Of a DNA stretch of 64,000 nucleotides, positions 38,395 to 45,605 are shown one piece after another. Position 1 is the first letter of the stretch. The number at the start of each line of letters is the position of its first letter. The position numbers and the translations under genes are program-made. A model generated the notes under the pieces. It did not search any database. It was not told the DNA's origin and was given only the letters and a program-made list of their open reading frames with translations. Origin of the DNA: Luteithermobacter gelatinilyticus (GTDB taxonomy: Bacteria; Pseudomonadota; Alphaproteobacteria; Sphingomonadales; Emcibacteraceae); NCBI RefSeq assembly GCF_005849285.1, contig NZ_CP040517.1, forward strand, positions 688,501 to 752,500, given 5' to 3'.

Positions 38395-38667
38395 ATGGGG
38401 GTTTTTGAAATGGTGGTGCTGATCGTGCTGATCAGCGTCATTGGCGGTATTATTGGCAAATGGATCAAGGCCAGGGAAAGCGGCGCCCGGTTCGATCTTG
38501 ACGAACTGGCTCATGATCTGGGGCTGGATGATGGCTATTACGACAAAAAGAAACTCCAGCCCTATCTGGACCGGATCGAGAAGCTGGAAGAACGGGTCCG
38601 GGTGCTGGAGCGCATCGTCACGGATAAAAGCCATAACCTGTCTCAGGAAATCGACAAACTGAAATAA
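38395..38667 (+). CDS. Small membrane-anchored coiled-coil protein, unknown function
   Basis: 90 aa. One N-terminal membrane span (MVVLIVLISVIGGIIGKWI), a short acidic domain (DLDELAHDLGLDDGYYD) and a C-terminal heptad coiled coil (LDRIEKLEERVRVLERIV). The layout resembles PspB-like envelope proteins, but I cannot assign a family. It begins 33 bases after rpoD with a strong AAGGAGG, so it is probably read with rpoD. The stop codon lies in the first unit of a tandem repeat. Confidence 0.75.
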   Translation: MGVFEMVVLIVLISVIGGIIGKWIKARESGARFDLDELAHDLGLDDGYYDKKKLQPYLDRIEKLEERVRVLERIVTDKSHNLSQEIDKLK

Positions 38668-38709
38668 TCAGGCCTGAAATAATCAGGTTTGAAATAATCC
38701 GGTTTGAAT
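38659..38709. repeat. 15-bp tandem repeat, three copies plus a partial one, at a gene end
   Basis: CTGAAATAATCAGG units at 38659, 38674 and 38689 (the third with two changes) and TTGAATAGG. The first contains the stop of the small membrane protein gene. Confidence 0.85.
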
Positions 38710-38713
38710 AGGG

Positions 38714-38738
38714 GCGTCGTTTCGAGCGGAAGCGACGC
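38714..38738. repeat. Palindrome GCGTCGTTTC/GAAGCGACGC
   Basis: A 10-bp stem with one G-T pair. It looks like a REP-type hairpin in the rpoD 3' region; there is no T-run. Confidence 0.45.
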
Positions 38739-38785
38739 AATCCATGCTGGCGCCTGAGAGGCGCTGCGGCCCTAAACCAGAATAG

Positions 38786-38809
38786 GCAACCTATTCACAA
38801 TTCACTCTA
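38786..38809. repeat. Right-end copy of the TAGAGTGAATTG repeat, 3' of the tRNA
   Basis: GCAACCTATTCACAATTCACTCTA, nine bases beyond the CCA end of the tRNA gene. Confidence 0.85.
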
Positions 38810-38818
38810 AAAATGGAA

Positions 38819-38895
38819 TGGTGGGCCTGGCAGGACTTGAACCCGCGACCAAACCGTTATGAGCGGTCCGCTCTAACCAACTGAGCTACAGGCCC
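38819..38895 (-). tRNA. tRNA with CAT anticodon, probably tRNA-Ile2 (lysidine type)
   Basis: 77 nt including an encoded CCA. The acceptor stem GGGCCTG pairs with CAGGCCC; the D arm is TAGCTCAGTTGGTTAGAGC; the anticodon loop is CTCATAA between GACCG and CGGTT; the T loop is TTCAAGT. The acceptor and body look like the AUA-reading isoleucine tRNA whose CAT is modified to LAU, not initiator or elongator Met. Amino acid identity is inferred. Confidence 0.88.
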
Positions 38896-39115
38896 CCACG
38901 AAAGAACAGTCTAACGATCATGCTCAATAGCAGATCAGGCGGAAGGGGGGCAAGCGTTAATTCGGGGCGGCCAGGCAAAAAGTGTTTGATGATCTATCGC
39001 CGTGAAGTGTCCCTCGTCACGACATGGGGAAAAATGTTATCGCTGGTGCGTTTTGTAATGACAATGACAAAAACAACGCCATTGCGCCTTTCCCTATGGT
39101 AAAGACTGATGAGAG

Positions 39116-40015
39116 TCAGGGGTCAACCTGTTTCAGGCCGGCCTTCTGATGGTAATAGCCGTTGGAAAAATCGGCCGTAATTATGGTGTCTTCCAGCGCC
39201 GCTACGGCCGCATCGCCGTCCAGCGCGCCATCCATCCGGTCGCGGAAAATCCGGCAGACTTTCACCATGTCTGTATCATGGGGGGAAAGCCGGAAGCTGC
39301 CGATGCCCATATGGGCCATCTCGTCCAGTTCGCGGATCAGGTTGACATAGCTGTGGGACAGGGTCTGAAGCCCGTTAATGGCGAGGAAATGCTGCCCGTC
39401 CAGGGTGTCGACGGCGCGCCCGTCCGCATCCTTACCGCAAACATATTGGCAGTTGTCCTTGTGCAGGTTATGGCTGCGGGCATGATAACAGCGTGCGGAG
39501 ATGGCCAGTGGCAGTCGCCCGAACACCTGTACTTCCAGCTCGGCCCGGGCGGCTCGCGCCAGCATCTCAAGCGAAGGCTTTGGCAGTTCAAAGGGCAGGG
39601 TGATCCGTTCCGCGCCGCCGTCTTCAAAATATTTCAGGCTGGCCTCGTTATAGATATTAATAAACGGGCCGATGGCGTGGGGCCGGCCCCGAAGTGCGCT
39701 TATGGCAGCAAGGTCATTGGCTTCCACAAGATAATCCGGGCTCGCCGCGATGTCTTTCATGGCCCGCTCCTCCCGGTCGTTCATGATCAGGATCAGGGTC
39801 GACAGGATCACCTTTTTGCCGCCCCGTTCCAGCCGGTCGATCACGTCCGGTAGCCAGTCCTGAAAGGGCATGCGTTTGGAACAGACCACTTCGCCCACAT
39901 GCACGATGTCTACCGGCGCCTCGTCGGCAATGGCGAAATAAAAATCCCGGGCTTTGTCCTTGTCCCAGTTGAACAGCAGCGGGCCAAGGCTCAGTTTTGT
40001 TTCCGTCACATCCAT
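39116..40015 (-). CDS. ubiV: UbiV, oxygen-independent ubiquinone biosynthesis (U32 family)
   Basis: 299 aa. U32-family protein that binds a 4Fe-4S cluster; the four cysteines are in place: Cys45 (VVCSKRMPFQDW) and Cys176, Cys189, Cys193 (ARCYHAR, NCQYVCG). With UbiU it carries out ring hydroxylations of ubiquinone synthesis without O2. ATG overlaps the ubiU stop by 10 bases. Third gene of ubiTUV. Confidence 0.9.
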   Translation of the reverse strand: MDVTETKLSLGPLLFNWDKDKARDFYFAIADEAPVDIVHVGEVVCSKRMPFQDWLPDVIDRLERGGKKVILSTLILIMNDREERAMKDIAASPDYLVEANDLAAISALRGRPHAIGPFINIYNEASLKYFEDGGAERITLPFELPKPSLEMLARAARAELEVQVFGRLPLAISARCYHARSHNLHKDNCQYVCGKDADGRAVDTLDGQHFLAINGLQTLSHSYVNLIRELDEMAHMGIGSFRLSPHDTDMVKVCRIFRDRMDGALDGDAAVAALEDTIITADFSNGYYHQKAGLKQVDP

Positions 40016-41001
40016 TTTTTACTATAGGCTCCTGTGGTGTTGCGGCCGCCTTCCGAGAGATTGCCCATGCCGCTGTCTGCCTCGGCTATTGGTCTCTCTC
40101 CCCGGGCGCAGGCGTCTACGGCCCGGCGGAAATTGGTGACCACGTCGCGCACATAGGCCTTGCTGCGCTGGCGGCCTTCGATCTTGAGGGCGCTGACGCC
40201 GGCTTCCATGAGGTCGGGCAGAATCCGGGTGGTATCCAGGCTGACCGGCTCCTCGAACAGGTAACCGGCTGTGCTGCCAGCCGAAAATCGCCCCTTGCAC
40301 AGGGTCGGATAGCCGGCCTGTTCATGATCAGCGAATTTATTGATGGTGAAGCCGGCCAGGGTCGAGGTGAGGCCGTCTGGGGTCTGGACATAGGACACGT
40401 GGCTGGCGGGCGAACAGACACCGTTCATATTGGGGGATTTGCCGGTGATATAGGAGGACAGCGAACAACGTCCCTCCGCCATCGGGCACATGCCGCCAAA
40501 GGCGAAGACTTCCGTTTCCACGTCGATTTTCTGGTTCAGATCACGAATCTGCGGGACGCTCAGCACCCGGGGCAGCACGACCCGGCGTACCCCGAATTCG
40601 CGGGCATAATAAGTGATCGCGGCGGCAGTGGAGGCCGACGCCTGCACCGACAGATGCAGCCGCAGTTTCGGATGAGTTCGCCGGGCATAGTCCAGAAGTC
40701 CGATATCGGCGAGGATCAGCGCATCTACCTTCAGCCGGGCGGCATCATCCACGGCCCGGATCCAGGGCTCATAGCGGCCCGCCGTGGCATAGGTGTTGAC
40801 AGCGAGAAAGACTTTTACGCCCCGTTTATGGGCATACTCCAGCCCTTCTGCCAGCTCCTCGCGGGAAAAATTCAGTCCCGGAAAGTTGCGGGCGTTGGTT
40901 TCATCGCGAAATCCCAGATAGACCGCGTCGGCGCCGGCATCGACGGCGGTTTGAAGGGCAGCCGGGGTACCGGCGGGGCAGACCAGTTCCAGTTGTGTCA
41001 T
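40006..41001 (-). CDS. ubiU: UbiU, oxygen-independent ubiquinone biosynthesis (U32 family)
   Basis: 331 aa. U32 domain (ELVCPAGTPAALQTAVDAGADAVYLG) with the four cluster cysteines Cys172, Cys179, Cys196 and Cys235 (MCPMAEGRC, GVCSPASH, YPTLCKGRF). It acts as a complex with UbiV. Its ATG overlaps the ubiT stop as ATGA. The order ubiT-ubiU-ubiV matches the anaerobic ubiquinone operons known in proteobacteria. Confidence 0.92.
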   Translation of the reverse strand: MTQLELVCPAGTPAALQTAVDAGADAVYLGFRDETNARNFPGLNFSREELAEGLEYAHKRGVKVFLAVNTYATAGRYEPWIRAVDDAARLKVDALILADIGLLDYARRTHPKLRLHLSVQASASTAAAITYYAREFGVRRVVLPRVLSVPQIRDLNQKIDVETEVFAFGGMCPMAEGRCSLSSYITGKSPNMNGVCSPASHVSYVQTPDGLTSTLAGFTINKFADHEQAGYPTLCKGRFSAGSTAGYLFEEPVSLDTTRILPDLMEAGVSALKIEGRQRSKAYVRDVVTNFRRAVDACARGERPIAEADSGMGNLSEGGRNTTGAYSKKWM

Positions 41002-41681
41002 GAGGCCACCTTTTTATTCAGTCGGTCCAGATGGCTCCGGGTGCGCGTGAGCGCCTTTTCCAGATTGGCGATTTTATCCGCGAGATGCCGATGCTCGGCA
41101 CTGACCTGTTCCAGGCGCGCCTCCAACGGCGCGGTTACGGCTCTCTCAACAGCGGCCATGTCATGGGTCAGCACCCGATACAGCCTCTTGCCCGCCTGCA
41201 GGGCCCGGCCCGCCGGGTACCCGACAGGCCCGAGCGCGGCAATCATTTCCTGCTCCAGGTTGATGTCTTCGCTGTCCAGAGCATTGCGCAGCGTCAGCAG
41301 CGCTTCCGTATCCCCCTCGACCGTAATGTCACGGGAAAAAAACAGTGCATCACCGTCCACATGCCCGTCCAGCATGTCCAAAAGCACCATGAGCGCCCCC
41401 GAAACCCGCACGTCGCCGTCTTCCTCGGGATCATTGCCGAGAGAGACATCGAGCCGTTCCTCTGCAACCACCAGCCGGATTACATAAGGCAGGTCGAGCG
41501 GGCGGATCAGAAAACGCGTGCCTTGGATAGGAGCAAGCCGTTCCAGTGCGCCGGGATGATTCTTTTGCAGCCGGTCAGCGATCTTGTGCAATAACCGCTC
41601 CAGCGGCCACCGGGGCAACGGGCGCAATACTATTCCGGCCAGGAGCACGGGGGAAAAAAGGCGAGATTTGTGTGGAGGCAT
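40998..41681 (-). CDS. ubiT: UbiT, SCP2-domain accessory factor of anaerobic ubiquinone synthesis
   Basis: 227 aa. An SCP2 lipid-binding domain (about residues 45-130, LPYVIRLVVAEERLDVS, FFSRDITVEGDTEALLTLRNALD) with a C-terminal coiled coil (EHRHLADKIANLEKALTRTRSHLDRL). It is thought to bind ubiquinone intermediates for UbiU-UbiV. The start is ambiguous among GTG 41690, GTG 41684 and ATG 41681; I take the ATG. An FNR-type box lies about 60-75 bases upstream. Confidence 0.88.
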   Translation of the reverse strand: MPPHKSRLFSPVLLAGIVLRPLPRWPLERLLHKIADRLQKNHPGALERLAPIQGTRFLIRPLDLPYVIRLVVAEERLDVSLGNDPEEDGDVRVSGALMVLLDMLDGHVDGDALFFSRDITVEGDTEALLTLRNALDSEDINLEQEMIAALGPVGYPAGRALQAGKRLYRVLTHDMAAVERAVTAPLEARLEQVSAEHRHLADKIANLEKALTRTRSHLDRLNKKVAS

Positions 41682-41743
41682 CACTATCACCGTTCTGATT
41701 TGGGATCTGGTGACGTGTATAGGACGGAATGTGGGCTGCCGGT

Positions 41744-41757
41744 TTGATATAAGTCAA
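41744..41757 (-). promoter_or_regulatory. FNR/FnrL-type box upstream of ubiTUV
   Basis: TTGATATAAGTCAA matches TTGAT-N4-ATCAA at nine of ten fixed positions. It lies 54-76 bases from the possible ubiT starts, between ubiT and the divergent sugE, and predicts anaerobic induction. Confidence 0.7.
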
Positions 41758-41928
41758 GGAAAATGCCCGCTGATCTCAGCGGGGCAGCCGCCGCGCCACC
41801 CGCTAGGGATCATTGACAGAAACCGGGGGGGATCTTATATCCGGCTGCAAGAAGGATATGGGCCGGCAAGGGAGTGTCATGTCCTGAATGGCCGGAAACG
41901 GCGGGTAAATTATATGAAAGGGTAAAAG

Positions 41929-42249
41929 ATGAGCTGGGTTTATCTGTTTGTGGCGGGGCTTCTGGAAGTGGGCTGGGTCGTGGGCATGAAATATTCCGAA
42001 GGGTTCACCCGCCCGGTTATTTCCCTCGCCACCGGTCTGGCCATGTTTTTCAGTTTTTATCTGTTGTCCGCCGCTATGAAGAACCTGCCCATGGGCACCG
42101 CCTATGCGGTCTGGACCGGCATTGGCGCGGTGGGCGCCGTGGTGCTGGGCATCCTTCTGTTCGGTGAGGCCATGACCGCGGCGCGGCTGCTCTGTGTCGC
42201 GTTGATCGTGTCCGGCATTCTAGGGCTTAAACTGGTGACCAACTCCTGA
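41929..42249 (+). CDS. sugE: SMR-family exporter, SugE/Gdx type
   Basis: 106 aa, four membrane spans. The conserved Glu in span 1 ([20 protein letters not shown]) and the pattern [20 protein letters not shown] identify the SugE/Gdx branch of small multidrug resistance proteins, many of which export guanidinium in exchange for protons. A 170-base GC-rich leader precedes it, but I could not recognise a guanidine riboswitch in it. Confidence 0.9.
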   Translation: MSWVYLFVAGLLEVGWVVGMKYSEGFTRPVISLATGLAMFFSFYLLSAAMKNLPMGTAYAVWTGIGAVGAVVLGILLFGEAMTAARLLCVALIVSGILGLKLVTNS

Positions 42250-42273
42250 ACCAGACCTGACCGCCAAAATGGG

Positions 42274-42297
42274 TCAACCTATGCACAATTCACTCTA
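42274..42297. repeat. Right-end copy of the TAGAGTGAATTG repeat, 3' of sugE
   Basis: TCAACCTATGCACAATTCACTCTA, one substitution in the loop part (ATGC for ATTC), 25 bases after the sugE stop. Confidence 0.8.
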
Positions 42298-42424
42298 TAT
42301 CAGAAGGGGGTCATTCGCCCCCTCTGGATCGCCGCCCCCCTTTCCCAAGATATATGGCGCGGGTTCACGATGACGTTTTCCCTTCATTGTTCTTGCCTCC
42401 CCTTCCTGCGTCATTGCCCCTTCC

Positions 42425-42531
42425 TGTGTCATTGCCGCGAAGGCGGCAATCCAGCTCATAAATAAAACGTCTCGCTGGTTTTGGGGAGTTTTTAGCGGAC
42501 TCTGGGCTCCCGCCTGCGTGGGAGCGACGGA
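42425..42531. repeat. REP/BIME-like element
   Basis: It opens with the perfect hairpin ATTGCCGC-GAAG-GCGGCAAT (42431-42450) after GTGTC and closes with a GGGCTCCCGCCTGCGTGGGAGCG hairpin near 42525; this paired layout is a common spacer repeat in alphaproteobacteria. Confidence 0.6.
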
Positions 42532-42589
42532 AGAGGGCTTCGGAGCTCGCGATTGTCTGTTTAAATTTTGCTATATGTATGGGATCCGC

Positions 42590-42775
42590 CATACTGCGGA
42601 TGTCGGGGAGGCAGGAGGCCTCCTGCCCCCCGATGTGGGCCAGTGCGCCGTCTCGCAATAGGGCTTTTACGCCCGTCGTCATCAAGGCCACTGGTCCGCT
42701 TTTCATCCCGCTTGATGTGTTGAGGGGGCTGTAGACGCCCGCAGACAATCCCAAGCCAGAAAAGGATACCAGACC
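42590..42775 (+). ncRNA. Candidate IS110-type bridge RNA region
   Basis: Two strong foldings are visible: a local hairpin at 42603-42633 (TCGGGGAGGCAGGAGG against CCTCCTGCCCCCCGA, one bulge) and a long-range 9-bp pairing of GGGCCAGTG (42637-42645) with CACTGGTCC (42689-42697) enclosing a 43-base loop. It lies directly before the IS110-like transposase start, where that group encodes its guide RNA. The ends are not defined. Confidence 0.4.
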
Positions 42776-42943
42776 ATGACCCAAACCGCCAGTCTTCCCC
42801 CGCCTCCCGATCTCGTTTCCGCCCCTTCCGTTTCTGCCCCTCACGTTCCTCATGGTCCCGGGCATCATGGCCCCGTTTCTCATGGCCCCGTGTACGGCTG
42901 CGACGTCGGCAAGGACAGCCTCACTGTCGCACGTGACGAGTTT
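42776..42943 (+). pseudogene. N-terminal fragment of an IS110-family transposase
   Basis: About 56 codons: MTQTASLPPPPD, a Pro/His-rich stretch, then VYGCDVGKDSLTVARDE, which fits the start of the DEDD (RuvC-like) domain with its first Asp in the D-V-x-K context. The similarity then stops; the frame runs on opposite to the M20 peptidase gene, whose stop is at 42962. So the catalytic domain is missing and the element is dead in place. Family call rests on this one short motif. Confidence 0.5.
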
Positions 42944-42961
42944 ATCTTATCAGGATTCCCT

Positions 42962-44431
42962 CTAACGCCCCACTTTTTGCATCAGCCGGGCGTAAAACTC
43001 GATCATGCTGAAATAATCCCGAACCGGCAGGCGCTCATTGATGCCATGATAGCCGCTGAGCAGTTCCGGCGTCATATGCACATATTGAAAGCGATAGATG
43101 TTGTCGGCCACTTGGGTGAGAAACCGGGAATCGGTGGCGGCGGTGACCAGTTGCGGAGTGGTCGCCATCTGTTCCGATCCTGCCGTTTCGAGGATGCTGT
43201 CGCGGATGGCATGGAACGCGGCGCTGTTGGTATCGGATACCGGGGACGGGTCAATAAAGTCCTGTTTTTCAATTGTGATCTGGGGGTCGTCAATGACGTT
43301 GCGTACCCTTTCGACCACATCATCGCTGGTTTCCCCCGGAATGATGCGGAAATTGATGATGGCGCTGGCCTGTGCGGGAATGACGTTGGATTTTTCCCCG
43401 GCGCGCAGGATGGTGGGCGCGGTGGTGGTGCGCATGAAGGGCGACAGGGTTTCATTGTTGCTGAGCGCCACTTTCAGTATGCCTTCCAGAAGATCAAAGT
43501 GATGAAAGGCCAGTTTCCTGCCGAACGGCATATAATATTTCAGATTGTCGGCCAGTTTTTCGATATAGTCCATGTGTTGGGGCAGGGGGGTGTCGTAAAG
43601 CCGGGTGAGCGCCCGGCTTAAGCGTTCGATACTGGTGTTGTGTTTAGGCATGCTGGAATGACCGCCGGGTCCGTGGGCGGTGAGTTTCAGGTCCAGGTAT
43701 CCTTTTTCCGCAATGCCAATGAGCGCCACGGGCAAGGACAGATCCGGTAACAGGCCGTCCGAGATGACCATGCCTTCATCCAACACGAAATCCAGCCTGA
43801 TGCCCTGTTCCTGCAGATGACGGCCGATGGTGGCGGCGCCGCCCTCGGGACTGCCGACTTCTTCGTCATGGCCGAACAGGAAATAGATGGTGCGTTCCGG
43901 TTGAAACCCCTGCTGCAGCAGATGTTCCGCGGCCTCCAGTATGGCCATCACGCCGCCCTTGTCGTCCAGCGTTCCCCGGCCCCAGATATACCCCTCGGCC
44001 ATGACGCCAGAAAAGGGGGGATGGGTCCAGCGATCAGGATAAAGCACCGGCACCACATCCAGATGATTCATCAACAATGCCGGCTTCAGATCGGGGTTGC
44101 GGCCCACCCAGGTATAAAGCAGACTGTGTTCGTTAAAGACCTGTTTGCGCAGATTTCGGTGGACCAGCGGAAAAGAGTGTTCCAGAAAGCTATGCAGTTC
44201 CCGAAACGGCACCGGATCAAAATCTTCCGGGTTTTGGGGGGAGACGGTCCTGAAGGAAATGGCCCGGGATAAACGGGTCAGTGCTGCGTCCCGGTCCAGC
44301 GCTGCCACCGGGGAGGGCGGGGCGGTTTCAGACGACGGCACTTCCGGCGGCGCGAGAAAGCTGACCGGCAACACAAGATAGGCCGCCAAAAGCGCCAGTC
44401 CGCCTGTTACAACATAAATCCCCTTTTTCAT
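42962..44431 (-). CDS. M20-family metallopeptidase, carboxypeptidase S/PM20D1-like
   Basis: 489 aa. An N-terminal membrane anchor or signal (IYVVTGGLALLAAYLVLPVSFLA) is followed by the M20 catalytic domain: LLMNHLDVVP, WGRGTLDDKGGVMAILEA, LFGHDEEVGSPEGG, and the dimerisation domain starting near GPGGHSSMPKHNTS. The PM20D1/CPS1 group hydrolyses peptides or N-acyl amino acids. Probably periplasmic or membrane-anchored. 21 bases downstream of the hydrolase gene on the same strand; likely cotranscribed. Confidence 0.88.
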   Translation of the reverse strand: MKKGIYVVTGGLALLAAYLVLPVSFLAPPEVPSSETAPPSPVAALDRDAALTRLSRAISFRTVSPQNPEDFDPVPFRELHSFLEHSFPLVHRNLRKQVFNEHSLLYTWVGRNPDLKPALLMNHLDVVPVLYPDRWTHPPFSGVMAEGYIWGRGTLDDKGGVMAILEAAEHLLQQGFQPERTIYFLFGHDEEVGSPEGGAATIGRHLQEQGIRLDFVLDEGMVISDGLLPDLSLPVALIGIAEKGYLDLKLTAHGPGGHSSMPKHNTSIERLSRALTRLYDTPLPQHMDYIEKLADNLKYYMPFGRKLAFHHFDLLEGILKVALSNNETLSPFMRTTTAPTILRAGEKSNVIPAQASAIINFRIIPGETSDDVVERVRNVIDDPQITIEKQDFIDPSPVSDTNSAAFHAIRDSILETAGSEQMATTPQLVTAATDSRFLTQVADNIYRFQYVHMTPELLSGYHGINERLPVRDYFSMIEFYARLMQKVGR

Positions 44432-44452
44432 TTCACTCTCCCACAGTGGAAT

Positions 44453-45556
44453 TTATTCTGCCAGCAAATGTCGGTTGATCAGGATTTTCAGCAGATCGTT
44501 GGACAGTTTATGGACTTGTTTGTCCTGTCCTATGATATAGCCGTCGGACATGCACTGATCCTTCATATGTTTCAGCACCCGCTGGCGCAGATGATATTTA
44601 TCTTCCCGGGTCCGGGCGTCACTGAGGTCCAGAAATGTGCCGTTGATGATCCAGTTGCCGTCCGCCGTGAGAATCTGATGGCAGGGGGCCGGGTTCAGGG
44701 TGGAGACAAAGGCGCGGGTGCGTTCCATCTCCCAGGCATGGCCGGCGCTGGGGAAGATGTGGCTGCCGACAGGGGAGCCCGCTTGACGCAGTTTTTGTTC
44801 CAGCAGGGCGCAGGCCACCAGATCGTTGGAGCCGTCTTCCGCTCCGCGTAGGCTGTAGAGCGGCGCGCCGGTGGTTTCGGTGGTTTGCAGGTCAAAATGG
44901 CAGGGACCATAATAATCCAGATGCAGGGCAAAGGGCGCTACGCCTTCGGCCTGGGTATCATAAATACGCTGGTCCAGGGCGGCGCGGGTGGCCATGCCGC
45001 CATAGGAAAACCCCATCACGCCAATGCGATCGGCACGGATGGCCGGGTGGCGGTTGAGAAATTTTAATGCCGCATAGGCATCGGCGACTTCATCCGCATC
45101 GGTCACAAGGGTAACCCGTTCCCCGTAAGACGTTACTTCGGTCACCCCCCGGGCTTCATAGGAATGAACGACAAAACCAGCAATGCCCTGAGCCGCCAGT
45201 TCCCGGCCATAGGCCATTTCGCGGCTGTCCTGAACACCGCCGCTGCCATGCAGGATCACCATTGCGGGAACGGGATTTTGGAGGGACGCTTGTTTGGGCA
45301 GGAACAGGGTTCCCTTGACCGTGGTGGGAACGACGCTGTCATCAGGATAAAGAAGCCATTTATATTCCCCGGGGGTTGTGGAGGAAAAATACAGTTCCCC
45401 CTGATCTGCTGGGTTTGGATTTTTCTGTGGGGCGGGATAGGCCGGCAGGGGCGGCAGCAACGGTTTGATGGTGCTTTCTGCGGCGATTGTTGTTGCGTAT
45501 CCCGCAAGACTTATTGCGACGAGAAACATAAAACGTTGAAGAAGGTGTCCCAACAA
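44453..45556 (-). CDS. Exported alpha/beta hydrolase, dienelactone hydrolase-like
   Basis: 367 aa. Signal peptide FMFLVAISLAGYATTIAAE. The hydrolase fold shows an oxyanion-type VILHGSGGV, the nucleophile elbow GFSYGG, an acid region near YSLRGAEDGSND and the His in SAGHAWEME. Substrate unknown; the family includes esterases. The start seems to be TTG 45556, with AAGGGA in front; ATG 45529 is an alternative. It lies between the M20 peptidase and a TonB receptor on the same strand. Confidence 0.8.
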   Translation of the reverse strand: MLGHLLQRFMFLVAISLAGYATTIAAESTIKPLLPPLPAYPAPQKNPNPADQGELYFSSTTPGEYKWLLYPDDSVVPTTVKGTLFLPKQASLQNPVPAMVILHGSGGVQDSREMAYGRELAAQGIAGFVVHSYEARGVTEVTSYGERVTLVTDADEVADAYAALKFLNRHPAIRADRIGVMGFSYGGMATRAALDQRIYDTQAEGVAPFALHLDYYGPCHFDLQTTETTGAPLYSLRGAEDGSNDLVACALLEQKLRQAGSPVGSHIFPSAGHAWEMERTRAFVSTLNPAPCHQILTADGNWIINGTFLDLSDARTREDKYHLRQRVLKHMKDQCMSDGYIIGQDKQVHKLSNDLLKILINRHLLAE

Positions 45557-45605
45557 GAGCTTTTCCCTTGACTGAAGAGGGGGACGAATCTCCCCTCAAA
45601 GGTGG

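Larger units (their letters stand above)
42298..42775. other. Non-coding region upstream of the IS110 fragment, with REP hairpin and structured RNA candidate
   Basis: About 480 bases with no gene. It holds a REP-type composite (42425-42531) and, next to the transposase fragment, a strongly folded segment (42590-42775) that has the position expected for an IS110 bridge RNA. Confidence 0.55.

Noticed and set aside
41758-41928. Guanidine riboswitch in the sugE leader
   Set aside because: SugE/Gdx genes often have one, and the leader contains GCCGGAAACGGC and CTAGGG pieces, but the core motifs of the known guanidine classes (such as GGUCCGAGAG or paired ACGR loops) are not seen.
42944-43621. Continuation of the IS110 fragment's open frame into the M20 gene
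   Set aside because: After VARDE the frame is the mirror of the M20 peptidase gene and shows no transposase motifs.
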